A stretch of 64,000 nt of DNA from Gimesia aquarii (GCF_007748175.1 NZ_CP037422.1:7151952-7215951), one strand, 5' to 3'; counted from the first letter of the stretch, positions 45,330-55,198 are shown. Notes: generated by a model from the sequence alone, not told the origin. Translations and numbers: made by a program.

Positions 45330-45929
45330 ATGGCAACCAGAAAACGATGGTTGCAGCGATCCCGCCGCACCGGATTTACTCTGATTGAATCTTTAGTCGC
45401 TGTGACAATTACAGCGATCGCCGGAGCTGCGCTGTTTTCAGCCATTGGCTCTTCTCTTGGATCTACTTACTCCGCCTTAAATAAAACGATTGGAGCGGGG
45501 CTGACAGACCAACTGCTGGATGAACTCGCCGCAGCGAGATTTCCCACCTCCAGTGATTCACGCCCTGCCAGAAGCAGTTCGCGAAAAGATTTTGATGATC
45601 TGGATGACTATCACAACTGGTCTGCTTCACCTCCGGTAAACAAAGACGGGTTCGCATTGGGTAACGAACCGATCACCATTTTGGAACGCTATCCCATTGC
45701 ACGTCCCAGCATCCTGATTCCGGATACAGAATTCTTAAGCAGATTGACGCGAGAAGTGACCGTAGAACGAATCAGACCAGATAACATCATTGGCTGGATT
45801 GTTACTACAGATGATACAGACTTTCGCCGAGTTACGGTAAGAACCAAATTAGCGGCCAGTTCGAGTGCGCCGAGTCACACAATATCAGAAGCAACACGAA
45901 TTTTTAGTTATGTACCACTCTCTCCCTGA
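45330..45929 (+). CDS. Pseudopilin, GspI/PilV-like
   Basis: The 199-residue protein has a type III signal peptide: basic leader (MATRKRWLQRSRRTG) then the cleavage site G15-F16 and hydrophobic helix FTLIESLVAVTITAIAGAALFSAIG, with E20 at position +5. Prepilin peptidase would cut and methylate it. The remaining part is hydrophilic without a known domain. As first gene of the cluster, overlapping the GspJ-like gene by about 20 nt, it is best regarded as a minor pseudopilin of the GspI type. It belongs to the pilus/secretion tip complex. Confidence 0.85.
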   Translation: MATRKRWLQRSRRTGFTLIESLVAVTITAIAGAALFSAIGSSLGSTYSALNKTIGAGLTDQLLDELAAARFPTSSDSRPARSSSRKDFDDLDDYHNWSASPPVNKDGFALGNEPITILERYPIARPSILIPDTEFLSRLTREVTVERIRPDNIIGWIVTTDDTDFRRVTVRTKLAASSSAPSHTISEATRIFSYVPLSP

Positions 45930-46839
45930 TAATTTGAACGCAGAATTGTGCGAGCATGCAAACAGCCCTCTCAAGATTGAGAAGGGCTCTGTGCATTCTT
46001 GCGCAGTCAGGTCGTGGTGCATTCGTAGTGGGTTAACACTCGCTGAGTTGCTCATGGCGATGGCGATCTCATCCATCCTGATCGTGGCTCTTGGAGGCAT
46101 TGTGACAGCCACACAATCTGCCTGGAGCCATACAAAAGGTATTGAAGATTCTCAAGCACAGGTCACTGCGGCTTTTGATCGTATAAAAATGATGGTCTCG
46201 CAAGCAGGCGTTTATCAAATCAGTGGTCAGCCTCCTCAGGTAGGATTGGCAGTCGTCACCCACTCCTGGAACAGTATGGATATCGCAAACACGCTCGTAG
46301 TCTGGGCAGGCGGCCGCAATGGAGGTATCAACAATAATGGTATATTAGCACGTCTTCCCAACATCAATGAATTACTGATTTATACCATTGATCCAAATGA
46401 TTCTCACAACTTGGTGGAGATTGCATTACCTGGTGTCAATTCCACAATTGATTTCAATAGCCCTTCATTCAACAGTACGATCCGATCTGTCATTCAATCA
46501 AACTCCGCAGAATCTGCTTTGTTGAGTAACCGTGTGAAAAAGACTCAATTTATGTTGTCGGGAAGCCCTTGGGGGCCATCTACTGGTAACATTCGATTTG
46601 AAATCATTAAAACTCCTTCTGACGCCAGTCTGAGCGGAGTGAACCCGGGAACCAGTGCATGGATGGAACTCCCCTGGCCACAGGGAACAGCGAGTGCCAA
46701 CAGTGGTTTACGTCAGGTAACCATCAATTATGAAATGCAGTTTGAATCGACAGAACGCTCATCACTGAACGACATTAATTCGTCAACTGCACTTCCATTT
46801 TTTGGGTCAAGTTCGAGGTATTATGCGCATACACCATGA
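45910..46839 (+). CDS. Pseudopilin, GspJ-like
   Basis: ATG at 45910 lies in the end of the previous gene. The frame also reads from GTG 45865, but that start would add residues inside the preceding gene. The 309-residue product has a prepilin site at G41-L42 with LTLAELLMAMAISSILIVALGG, where E46 is the +5 Glu. A preceding 40-residue leader is unusually long. The mature part matches GspJ-type minor pseudopilins by order and size (SHTKGIEDSQAQVTAAFDRIKMMVSQAG). It overlaps the next gene by 17 nt, so translation is probably coupled. Confidence 0.82.
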   Translation: MYHSLPDNLNAELCEHANSPLKIEKGSVHSCAVRSWCIRSGLTLAELLMAMAISSILIVALGGIVTATQSAWSHTKGIEDSQAQVTAAFDRIKMMVSQAGVYQISGQPPQVGLAVVTHSWNSMDIANTLVVWAGGRNGGINNNGILARLPNINELLIYTIDPNDSHNLVEIALPGVNSTIDFNSPSFNSTIRSVIQSNSAESALLSNRVKKTQFMLSGSPWGPSTGNIRFEIIKTPSDASLSGVNPGTSAWMELPWPQGTASANSGLRQVTINYEMQFESTERSSLNDINSSTALPFFGSSSRYYAHTP

Positions 46840-48790
46840 GCAAGTGACAGTGATCTCAAAATCGCTTGACGGTGTTAGAAAGCACGGTCTATCGTACAGA
46901 CTGCGCGCGTCGCGGTCGGGTCTATCCCTGGTTTTGGTGATGTTTACTTTAAGTATGTCGTTGGTTTTGACTTACTCTTTTATTCAAACCCAAAGTATTC
47001 TCACACAAATCTCTGAAAATGGCTCAAAGCGTGATCTGGCGATGAATGCCGCTCGCGCTGGTATGACTGATGCACTTAACCGGATGAACTCGCTTGACTG
47101 GGCAGGAGTCCGTGATCAGTATCAACGTACTTTTCAATCTGATTCTGATGGAAGCAGCACTTATACCGTCTCGTTTGCTGCGTCTGGTAATACTCTCGAT
47201 TCTGTTTTGGAACTTGAAGTTCATTCTCTGGGAGTGTGGACGTCTGCGACAAATAATAACATGCGGTCTGAATACCAAATCACAGCGAAAGTGAAACTGG
47301 TACCCCGATTGGCTGGAAGAACAATACTGCCGGGAGATTCTGCTGACGCGAACGATTCAATTCCGAATGCCGGCCACTTCGATCTCATTACACAATACGC
47401 TCTGTTTGCAGAACGCGGTTCGAATTCACTCATCCTCGATCCCTGTGATCGGATTGACGGGAATCTCTGGCTAGATGACCGATTGAATATGTATGACGAT
47501 CCAGCATGGAGTTCGTCCATCCGTAGTACGTTCATGCAGGACCTGGGAAATCGGTTCGTGACATTTCCCGCTGGTTCAACAAATGTTTCTGATGCGACAG
47601 TTCATTATCCTCATCCCATCGCAGGAAATATTACGTTTTATGAAACACCCTCTTCTTCAGTTCGGAACGATCTTTCCAATCTCAAAGTAAGCTGGTCAAC
47701 CACTGATCAAGCATTGACTATTCCCAGTCCGGACTATTCTCATTTTTCCACCTACCGACTCTATGCTGGTGGCCCGGAATATCAGGCTGTTGCACTTGGT
47801 TCCTCATTATATAACGTGACTTTAGGCCCCACTCCAGATAATCCGCTGGGAATCTTTTACCGGAGTGGCAGTCTCTATGTTTATGACAATGTCATTGTGC
47901 AGGGAACACTCGTCTCTACATCCAGAATCACTTTTTCTGGAAAAGGGATTTACATCACTGCCTTCAACTGGAAAGGTATGGATGGCACACCAATCATCGC
48001 AGACTCAGATCTCTGGCCTCGAATTCCTACACTGGTAGCTGACAAGATTGATTTTGAAAGAGAAACACAAACCACAATTGAAGGTGCCGTTGTCTGCCAC
48101 GACGATTTAGATGGGGGCGGAGGTTCTGTCGCTTATCCGGATGCTTCTGATATTCAATTCACGGGAACTGCAACCGTAAGTTCGATAGAACAACCTCACA
48201 GTATTGTCTCACTTCGTGAAAATCAGTTCCTCGGAAATTTGACCGCTGATGGAAACTATGCCATCTGGCTAAGCACATCGGGGTCAGGAAATACGGGAAC
48301 AACAGGTACATGGTACCCAATCGTCGGTATTGATAATCAAAATCAGCAATTAACGATTCGAGGTGAAATCAATCATGTGGCACCAACCGGTTATCGAATC
48401 AGGCTACATAAACAAGAACTTTCACAAATACGTGGCCCTGTCTGTGCAGAAAGGTTTAACTTTAGGCGCTTGAACGAATGGGTTTTGTCTTCTTCGCTTT
48501 GGAATAATAGAGCATATTTCTGGGACTTGGAAAATCAACTCAGAGTTATTTTAGGATATTCGCTGATTGGATTCAGCGAATGGCTCGAAATTCCGCTGAA
48601 TTACCCTGGTTGGGATTCCTATTATCAACAGTACGGATTGAACCTCGAACCCACACTGCACATTCAACATCTGGTAGACCATGAATACCGATGGGAACCA
48701 CCGTTATTTCAACCATATGACGGAGGAGAAGCTAATGCCGACTATTCCGGATACCGCTGGTCACTGATTGATTGGAGTGAATCTCCCTAG
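46823..48790 (+). CDS. Large GspK/PilX-like minor pseudopilin component
   Basis: Start at ATG 46823 with GAGGTATT upstream; the frame could extend to TTG 46802. The 655-residue product has a hydrophobic helix after G33 (LSLVLVMFTLSMSLVLTY) that lacks the +5 Glu, as GspK and PilX do. The next helix contains RDLAMNAARAGMTDALNRMN, as in PilX. The remainder is large and beta-rich, with repeated VYDNVIVQGTLVSTSRITF and FERETQTTIEGAVV segments. Usual PilX is about 200 residues and GspK about 320, so this is unusually long. It may cap the pilus tip or bind a substrate. Confidence 0.72.
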   Translation: MRIHHEQVTVISKSLDGVRKHGLSYRLRASRSGLSLVLVMFTLSMSLVLTYSFIQTQSILTQISENGSKRDLAMNAARAGMTDALNRMNSLDWAGVRDQYQRTFQSDSDGSSTYTVSFAASGNTLDSVLELEVHSLGVWTSATNNNMRSEYQITAKVKLVPRLAGRTILPGDSADANDSIPNAGHFDLITQYALFAERGSNSLILDPCDRIDGNLWLDDRLNMYDDPAWSSSIRSTFMQDLGNRFVTFPAGSTNVSDATVHYPHPIAGNITFYETPSSSVRNDLSNLKVSWSTTDQALTIPSPDYSHFSTYRLYAGGPEYQAVALGSSLYNVTLGPTPDNPLGIFYRSGSLYVYDNVIVQGTLVSTSRITFSGKGIYITAFNWKGMDGTPIIADSDLWPRIPTLVADKIDFERETQTTIEGAVVCHDDLDGGGGSVAYPDASDIQFTGTATVSSIEQPHSIVSLRENQFLGNLTADGNYAIWLSTSGSGNTGTTGTWYPIVGIDNQNQQLTIRGEINHVAPTGYRIRLHKQELSQIRGPVCAERFNFRRLNEWVLSSSLWNNRAYFWDLENQLRVILGYSLIGFSEWLEIPLNYPGWDSYYQQYGLNLEPTLHIQHLVDHEYRWEPPLFQPYDGGEANADYSGYRWSLIDWSESP

Positions 48791-48808
48791 AACACTAAAT
48801 AAAATCTT

Positions 48809-49456
48809 ATGCAGAAGTTTCATCAGAATGAATATCAATGGCAGAAATACTCGCCTGCCTCAATGAGCAAAAGGCAGGCGAACTTGCTGCGCGCAAATCA
48901 ATGTTATTCTTCAGAAAGAGCCGCCTTTACGCTGGTGGAACTACTAATCGTCATCATGTTGATCTCGATTCTTCTCTCTGTCGCTCTCGTTTCCACAGAA
49001 ACCAGTCCGTCGCATTCACTGGAAACGACTGCCCGTGCAGTGGCCGCCGATTTGCGTCTGGCACGCAGTTATGCCATTAAATTTAACTCGGAATACACGG
49101 TCAGATTTAGTTTGGATTCACAATCATATGAAATCCAACATACGGGATCTGGTAATCTGCCTGTTCCGCAAGATCATCTGGCAGGTACAGCCGCTGCATC
49201 TGATAAATATATCAAACAATTTCAAATACAATCTATGAATCTGCCAGACCAGGTTTCTCTCAGACAAGTCCAACTAAAAACATCAGAAACTAATGTGAGT
49301 GACCTTGCATTTGGACCTCAGGGAGGCACAGGGCCAGGTCGAAATGAAGATACAGTTCTTATACTGTCAACAGTCAGAAATGGAACTACTTTTTATATTC
49401 CGATTACGATTTCCTGGATCACCGGGCAAGCATGGATTGAAGACATACAAATATAA
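48809..49456 (+). CDS. Pseudopilin, GspH-like
   Basis: The 215-residue product has a 39-residue leader and then FTLVELLIVIMLISILLSVALVS, with the cleavage after A39 and Glu at 44. A GspH/FimT domain follows: SHSLETTARAVAADLRLARSYAIKFNSEYTVRFSL. The end, WITGQAWIEDI, resembles GspH C-termini. It lies 18 nt after the GspK/PilX-like gene and 38 nt before pilM. It would be a minor pseudopilin. The long leader, also seen in the GspJ-like protein, is unusual. Confidence 0.84.
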   Translation: MQKFHQNEYQWQKYSPASMSKRQANLLRANQCYSSERAAFTLVELLIVIMLISILLSVALVSTETSPSHSLETTARAVAADLRLARSYAIKFNSEYTVRFSLDSQSYEIQHTGSGNLPVPQDHLAGTAAASDKYIKQFQIQSMNLPDQVSLRQVQLKTSETNVSDLAFGPQGGTGPGRNEDTVLILSTVRNGTTFYIPITISWITGQAWIEDIQI

Positions 49457-49494
49457 ACGAATTAATCGAGCCAAATTAACTCTGAGAAAATATC

Positions 49495-50568
49495 ATGATC
49501 TCTATACAACGTTCACAACACAGTCCGATTGGCTTACAACTGGGCCCCAGTTCTGCCACTTTGGTTCAATTAGCGGGATCGCGCCAAAACCGTGTCGTCC
49601 ATGCCATCGCTCAAGAACAATTCGAATTAGATGAAAAACAGTCGATCGAGGAGCGAGATGCAAACATTGCCGCCCAGATACGTCAGATTTTATCTGACCA
49701 TCATTTTAAAGGGCGTCACGTGATCAGTTGCCTGGGGTCGCAGGAACTATTTATCCAAAACGTCAGACTGCCTCAATTACCTGTAGATGAAATTGCCAAA
49801 GTTGTGGCATGGGAAGCAGAGGAGCGACTGCCTTATCCGTTAGCAGAAGCAGAGTTGCGTCATTTGCCAGCCGGTCAAGTTCGACAAGAATCAAATACCA
49901 AACAGGAAGTCATTCTTCTAGCATGTCATACTGGAATCCTGAAACGACATCTGGACCTGTTAGAACAAGCCGGTTTGACAGCAGTCGCCATTGATGTAGA
50001 ACCATCAGCAACACTCCGATGCTTTCATAATTCTTCAAACGACGTGCAAACGAATGCAACCAATTGTTATCTCAATTTTGGAGATGCCGCCACAACTGTG
50101 ATTTTTGCGGATCAGCAAAACGTATTATTTCTGAAATACATTATGCAAGGCAGCAACCACCTCGACCATGCTGTTGCAGAAAATCTTGACCTGCCATTGA
50201 AAGAAGCAATTCGCCTTCGAAAGATCGTTACCAATTCACCAACATTAGATGCCAGCGATGAATTGCACCGCTCGGTTATCGACTCGATTCGTTCCATTTT
50301 GGAAACGATCAGTACGGAAGTTGAAAACTGCTTACGGTATTACAAAGTTACCTTCCGCGGGAAAAAACTGGATCAGCTTATTGTCACAGGAAATGAATCA
50401 AGTCCGTGGTTGATTGAATTCTTGTCGGATCGTTTAAGTACAGAATGCAAAATGGGCAATCCCTTTGAAAGTCTGAAATGTTGGCCGACATCAACTTCGA
50501 TTTTGGAACGTCCTGGTAGATGGACTACGGCGATGGGATTGGCCATGAAAGAAAAAAGCAATTCATGA
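49495..50568 (+). CDS. pilM: PilM-like cytoplasmic actin-fold component
   Basis: The 357-residue protein is an ASKHA-fold PilM: SPIGLQLGPSSATLVQLAG (10-28), LPQLPVDEIAKVVAWEAEERLPYPL, VILLACHTGILKRHLDLLEQAGLTAVAIDVEPSATLR, and NCYLNFGDAATTVIFADQQNVLFLKYIMQGSNHLDHAVAENL. The last part contains LDQLIVTGNES. In pilus systems PilM binds the N-terminal peptide of PilN and forms a ring around the motor. It is followed at 97 nt by the pilN-like gene. Confidence 0.88.
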   Translation: MISIQRSQHSPIGLQLGPSSATLVQLAGSRQNRVVHAIAQEQFELDEKQSIEERDANIAAQIRQILSDHHFKGRHVISCLGSQELFIQNVRLPQLPVDEIAKVVAWEAEERLPYPLAEAELRHLPAGQVRQESNTKQEVILLACHTGILKRHLDLLEQAGLTAVAIDVEPSATLRCFHNSSNDVQTNATNCYLNFGDAATTVIFADQQNVLFLKYIMQGSNHLDHAVAENLDLPLKEAIRLRKIVTNSPTLDASDELHRSVIDSIRSILETISTEVENCLRYYKVTFRGKKLDQLIVTGNESSPWLIEFLSDRLSTECKMGNPFESLKCWPTSTSILERPGRWTTAMGLAMKEKSNS

Positions 50569-50665
50569 TTTGACCAAATTGAAATAATGCATACCGAAAT
50601 TAACTTTTTTACATAACACCGGACGAAACTGAGATATCCGGAATGAGCCCGCAAAGGGTAAAACC

Positions 50666-51403
50666 ATGATACCTGAAATAGATTTTTTACCAGCAAGTTA
50701 TCGCGAAGTACGAAGACGTCACCGGAATCGAATCTGGCGACGGACTATCGTTCTGATTTTCCTTGTCCTGGTGACTTTGGGAACGGTACGCCAAAGAGAA
50801 ATTCAACATAATCTTCTTACACAAAAAAAAGATCTGGAAGAACGTGCGCGCCTTATGAACGCACAACTGGAAGACCCGGATCAACTCAATCAAAAAATCA
50901 AAATTACTGAGATACGAGCTAACTTGCTTGCCGCTCTTCACCTGGATGAATCACCGGCGCAGTTGTTGTCCATCATCAGCAATACGCTACCAGAGTTTGT
51001 TTCTTTAGACGAATTTCACTTCTCGTTTGAAAAAGTCTTTGTCAAAAAGAAATCAATACCGAATAAAGTTCCCGATAAAAACGTAACCGAAATGATACCT
51101 GCTCTGGTAGATCTGCAAAACTTGAAAGAGCAGCACGCACGAGAGAATTTAGTCATCAACGTACAGGGAATGTCTCCCGATCATCTTTCGATTTCGCATT
51201 ATATGTCAAATCTGGATCAGCTGGGACTATTTCGAGAAATCGATCTTGTTCAATCAAATGAAATGGCTTTTGAAGGTCAACCTATGCGTGTATTCCGCCT
51301 TCGAATGGTCGTGAACGCACCAGGAATGTATGTTCCACAGGTCAATCACCGAAGTACTGCTGGATTGGACCTCTCAATCACAGGAGGATTCAAAAATGAA
51401 TGA
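50666..51403 (+). CDS. pilN: PilN-like inner-membrane alignment protein
   Basis: The 245-residue protein starts with IPEIDFLPASYREVRRRHRNR, a PilN-type N-terminal peptide that PilM binds, followed by one transmembrane helix (TIVLIFLVLVTLGTVRQ, about 28-44) and a coiled coil (HNLLTQKKDLEERARLMNAQLEDPDQL). The rest is periplasmic. The C-terminal part has SISHYMSNLDQLGLFREIDL, like the PilN ferredoxin-like domain. Its end overlaps the pilO-like start by 8 nt. It connects PilM to the periplasmic PilO/P assembly. Confidence 0.82.
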   Translation: MIPEIDFLPASYREVRRRHRNRIWRRTIVLIFLVLVTLGTVRQREIQHNLLTQKKDLEERARLMNAQLEDPDQLNQKIKITEIRANLLAALHLDESPAQLLSIISNTLPEFVSLDEFHFSFEKVFVKKKSIPNKVPDKNVTEMIPALVDLQNLKEQHARENLVINVQGMSPDHLSISHYMSNLDQLGLFREIDLVQSNEMAFEGQPMRVFRLRMVVNAPGMYVPQVNHRSTAGLDLSITGGFKNE

Positions 51404-52004
51404 AAAATTACGTCGCGACAGCTTAATCACAATTATCAGCCTTGCTGTAGTAGTTGCTGTTTTTACTTTTGTTGTCTATCTACCAGGTTTGAAAAATAAA
51501 CAACAACTGCAAAAAGAAATCACAGAGATTCAACAATCAATTAGTGAAATTCCTAAAAAGGTTAAACACCTGGAACAACTTCATCAGCAGTTAAATCAGC
51601 AGCAAGCATTTATTGACAGGCTCACAAAACGAATCCCGTCAGATAGAGATACACACGAAGTATTACAAAGGGTTGCGTTACTTGCCAAACAATCTTCCCT
51701 GACCGTTTCGGAATTAAACCCGGGAGAGTTTGTTGCACAAGAAACGTATCTAAGACAGCCTTTTGTGTTAAATGTTGAAGGCCCTTATAGCGGCCTGGTT
51801 CATTTTTTGAATGGGTTAGACCAAGAGCAACGTTTGTTTACTATTTCAGATGTTTCAATCTCAAAACAAAATGGGGCAAATGAAGGGTCTGTTAAAGGAA
51901 TTGTAGAATTGTCGGTCTACGTATTACGCGATAACCAGACAGATTTTTCGGATTTTACCGAAAACAGGATTAGCAATGCGTTTCTTTCAGCCGATAACAG
52001 ATAA
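51396..52004 (+). CDS. pilO: PilO-like inner-membrane alignment protein
   Basis: ATG at 51396 is chosen because AGGAGGATTCAAAA precedes it and the reading begins at the end of pilN. The 202-residue protein has one transmembrane helix (LITIISLAVVVAVFTFVVYLPG), a coiled coil (NKQQLQKEITEIQQSISEIPKKVKHLEQLHQQLNQQQAFIDRLTKRIP) and a ferredoxin-like domain with LPGL...SLTVSELNPGEFV and YSGLVHFLNGLDQEQRLFTISDVSI. Such proteins dimerise with PilN. A 123-nt gap follows before the PilP-like gene. Confidence 0.82.
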   Translation: MNEKLRRDSLITIISLAVVVAVFTFVVYLPGLKNKQQLQKEITEIQQSISEIPKKVKHLEQLHQQLNQQQAFIDRLTKRIPSDRDTHEVLQRVALLAKQSSLTVSELNPGEFVAQETYLRQPFVLNVEGPYSGLVHFLNGLDQEQRLFTISDVSISKQNGANEGSVKGIVELSVYVLRDNQTDFSDFTENRISNAFLSADNR

Positions 52005-52127
52005 TGACACACTCCGATTCAAGTTCCATCAAATTTCATATCCAAGAAGAAATACGTTCCGAATTTGAAAGTATTTAACGCACTTTAGATCCTGCTAAGT
52101 TCATTTCTTTGAAGTAGTAATCAAACC

Positions 52128-52784
52128 GTGAAATCATTCAGTCAACAATTATTACATGACTTAAAAGTAAGCTGGCAGAAAACATTAGTGTTGTGCCTCT
52201 TATTTTTGGTTGGATTGTATTTCTGGATTCCACCTCTCTATCGTGCAGTCCGCGGGACTTCTGGTGCTGCCATTGTTCCTGAAAAAGTGAAATCTGTCGC
52301 CGTCCCACCGCGCCCTCCCGTCAAAACAGAAATGAGTTTCGCGCAAGATGAAACGGTAGAAGAAGTAAGGCATTCCTGGGAAAAGTTTGATTCATTGATG
52401 CAGTCAGATCCATTAGTTCAATCCCTTCAAATGGGAGCGGTTCAAAAAAATCCCTTCGCCGTCAATCGAGATCAATTTTCTCCACCTATCTTATTTGCGG
52501 AAGAACCTGTTAACGCTAAGAGCGATGCAAAACAACAAGTCAAAAAAGAAGTTTTGGTTCTGCCAAAAGATCTTGTACTAAAGACAACCATCATCGGAAA
52601 AAACCGACGAGCGGCGATTATCAATAACAAGATGCTCTACGAAGGCAAAACATTCGAGCATAAAAACGTGACATACGTACTAGAACGAGTAGCAGCCCGA
52701 AACGTGACTTTAAGACAAGGTGAGCAAAAATTTGAACTAAAAATTCAGAACGATCCTTCAGCATTTATCAAATTTGCACAATAA
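52128..52784 (+). CDS. PilP-like periplasmic linker protein
   Basis: The 218-residue product starts with GTG at 52128. One transmembrane helix (KTLVLCLLFLVGLYFWIPPLYRAV, about 18-41) is followed by a Pro/Glu/Asp-rich linker and a C-terminal beta domain (VLVLPKDLVLKTTIIGKNRRAAIINNKMLYEGKTFEHKNVTYVLERVAARNVTLRQGEQKFEL). That domain resembles the homology region of PilP/GspC that binds secretin N0. The name PilP-like is given by position and shape, not by strong similarity. It is between pilO and the secretin gene. Confidence 0.65.
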   Translation: MKSFSQQLLHDLKVSWQKTLVLCLLFLVGLYFWIPPLYRAVRGTSGAAIVPEKVKSVAVPPRPPVKTEMSFAQDETVEEVRHSWEKFDSLMQSDPLVQSLQMGAVQKNPFAVNRDQFSPPILFAEEPVNAKSDAKQQVKKEVLVLPKDLVLKTTIIGKNRRAAIINNKMLYEGKTFEHKNVTYVLERVAARNVTLRQGEQKFELKIQNDPSAFIKFAQ

Positions 52785-52844
52785 ATAGTTCGTATCACTG
52801 GCCTAATAGTATTGATTCGAACGATCATGGATGATGGTCGAAAC

Positions 52845-55196
52845 ATGAAAAGACAATTTTTTATACCTGCATTTTGGGCAACACTGACTGGGCTATCGCT
52901 GCTATTGATTGCCGCGATGACTGATGTCAAAACCCCTCATGCTCTATTTATTTCACCTCAACATCAGGCGAAAACACAACGCGCTGAGATTGGGTTGGTT
53001 GTCAGCAAAAAGATGGCGTTGCCAGAAGCGGAACCGCAGACATCTGTTTCAAATCTGAATACGAGCACGAAAGCAATTCCACAGCAACAGACTCCGCAAA
53101 CAGCAGCGACACTTCCAGAGACTCAAACGCAAACGGGTTCACTTCAAAAGAAAACACCCCGATCGCGGATTCTGGTTGAACCTGGAATCGAAATTTCCAC
53201 TGCTCCTGAAACTGATGTAAAGCGAGTACGTTCTGTACAATTTAATGTGGCTTCCAATTCAGACCTGAAAACGCGTGAGTCAGAACCTTCCAAAATGGAA
53301 CTGCGTTTGGCTAGTTTGACCAAACAAGTCGATCGGCTCGCGAATCTGCAACTCCAATCTCGTCAACAATCCAACATAGAATTAGCACAAAATACGGACC
53401 GGCTGGAACAGGCAACGAAACTACTTCAACAGATGCAGCAAATGAATCAGTTGCGTGATCTAGAACGCAAGCTGGACAGCATGCAGCAAAAGTCGGAAGC
53501 AAATTCAACTGATGCAGAGAAAAAAACAACTCCGCAGAGCACTGAAGCACCTCAAACGGAACAGTCCGAGGGCACTACTAAAAAAAAGAATCAGCCACTT
53601 CTCAAAGTGAGCCCTAACAATGATTCAAAGGAAACGTTTTCTTTACAAATTCAAGATGCAGAAATTATGCAGGTTCTGGATATGCTTGGGGAACTTTCCG
53701 AAACAAACATTCTAGCGGGGCAGGGCGTGACGGGTACGATTACCGCTAATTTAAAGAACGTCACTCCTGCACAAGCTCTGGATGCGATTTTGCGTTCGCG
53801 CGATTTAACTTCAGAAAAAGAGGGTGAGTTTATTTACGTGATGACACAGGCAGAAATGGAACAGAAAAAAAAGTCCAACCGCAAGGTGATCACGAAATTA
53901 TATACTCCTTTCTATGTGAGCGCTAAAGAATTACAAAACCTGATTACACCTTTATTGACAGAAAATGTCGGGCTTGTTTCATTAACTACTCCCAGTGAAA
54001 TTGGTATCTCGCCCGATGCAACGCAAGCTGGCGGTGACTCATTTGCACAGAATGACTCCATTGTTGTTCGCGATTATCCTGAAATCATAGAAGAAGTTGA
54101 CCATTTACTGGAAAAAATGGACGTACCTCCAATGCAAGTCGTCATCGAAGCCATGATCATCAGTGTGCTGCTTACAGATGACATGCGATTCGGCGTGAAC
54201 TTTGCGATGTTGGGAGATAATGGTCGAAGCTTGCTTGTAGATGGCAACGGTCAGACCTTAAACAACTCCAGTGGTTTTCCAGGCTCTGGTGCGAGTTCAA
54301 TTGTTCCACCGACAGGACAGTTTATTGCAGACGTCGCTGGCCTGAAATACGGATTTTTGCGCGGTGATATTAGTGGATTCATCGAAGCCCTGGAAGACAT
54401 TACCGAAACGAACCTGATCGCATCACCTCAGCTACGTGCTTTAAACAAACAGAAAGCCGAATTGATCATCGGCGATCGAATCAGTTATTCCACCATCACA
54501 CAAAATGGAAATACCTCGATTCAGAATGTCAACTTTCTGGACTCGGGTATTGTTCTCAACATGCGTCCCTTTATTACCCCCGATGGACAAATTCGCATGG
54601 AAATTCATCCGGAACGAAGTACTGCTACAATCAGTGAGGTAACGGACCTGCCGGATTTACAAACAACAGAGGTTACTACCAATGTCATGGTTCGCGATGG
54701 CCATACCGTAGTCATCGGTGGTTTGATCGAAGAACGAGCCAATAATACAAAAAATCAGGTCCCTTTTTTAGGGGCGATTCCTGTGATTGGCAATGCATTT
54801 CGTCTTCAACGGGAAACACTCAGACGTACGGAACTGATTATTCTGATTACTCCCCGCATCATACATGCTGAGGCAGCTCGGGCTGAGGGAGAAACACTAG
54901 AGTACGAGGCAGCAGAACGCATCGCAGCGTTTAAAGAAAACTTTCTGCCCATCAATCAGGTACGCATTGTTCAATCACACATCAAGCAAGCCAAAAAATA
55001 TCTGAGAATCGGCAACTTGCCTAAAGCAAAGTTGCACATCAATACTGCAGTTCGCCTCGATAAGAACAATATCGAAGCGATTCAATTACAAAAATACATC
55101 AAAGAAGCATTGAAAAATCGAAATCGAAGCCTGATTGGTCTACCCCCTACACAAGCGACAGAAGTACATATTCCTTCGCTGGAAGGAGATCCTTAA
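52845..55196 (+). CDS. Secretin (GspD/PilQ-like) with C-terminal helical extension
   Basis: ATG 52845 gives a signal-like N-terminus (MKRQFFIPAFWATLTGLSLLLIAAM); TTG 52812 or ATG 52827 could add up to 11 residues. After a coiled-coil linker rich in Gln (about 130-260), an N-domain (FSLQIQDAEIMQVLDMLGELSETNILAG..., STN-like) and then the secretin ring domain follow: VVIEAMIISVLLTDDMRFGVNF, ALNKQKAELIIGDRISY, VTTNVMVRDGHTVVIGGLIEE, PFLGAIPVIGNAFR and ELIILITPRII. The last 110 residues are a helical, TPR-like extension (YLRIGNLPKAKLHINTAVRLDKNNIEAIQLQKYI). It forms the outer-membrane pore. Confidence 0.9.
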   Translation: MKRQFFIPAFWATLTGLSLLLIAAMTDVKTPHALFISPQHQAKTQRAEIGLVVSKKMALPEAEPQTSVSNLNTSTKAIPQQQTPQTAATLPETQTQTGSLQKKTPRSRILVEPGIEISTAPETDVKRVRSVQFNVASNSDLKTRESEPSKMELRLASLTKQVDRLANLQLQSRQQSNIELAQNTDRLEQATKLLQQMQQMNQLRDLERKLDSMQQKSEANSTDAEKKTTPQSTEAPQTEQSEGTTKKKNQPLLKVSPNNDSKETFSLQIQDAEIMQVLDMLGELSETNILAGQGVTGTITANLKNVTPAQALDAILRSRDLTSEKEGEFIYVMTQAEMEQKKKSNRKVITKLYTPFYVSAKELQNLITPLLTENVGLVSLTTPSEIGISPDATQAGGDSFAQNDSIVVRDYPEIIEEVDHLLEKMDVPPMQVVIEAMIISVLLTDDMRFGVNFAMLGDNGRSLLVDGNGQTLNNSSGFPGSGASSIVPPTGQFIADVAGLKYGFLRGDISGFIEALEDITETNLIASPQLRALNKQKAELIIGDRISYSTITQNGNTSIQNVNFLDSGIVLNMRPFITPDGQIRMEIHPERSTATISEVTDLPDLQTTEVTTNVMVRDGHTVVIGGLIEERANNTKNQVPFLGAIPVIGNAFRLQRETLRRTELIILITPRIIHAEAARAEGETLEYEAAERIAAFKENFLPINQVRIVQSHIKQAKKYLRIGNLPKAKLHINTAVRLDKNNIEAIQLQKYIKEALKNRNRSLIGLPPTQATEVHIPSLEGDP

Positions 55197-55198
55197 AC

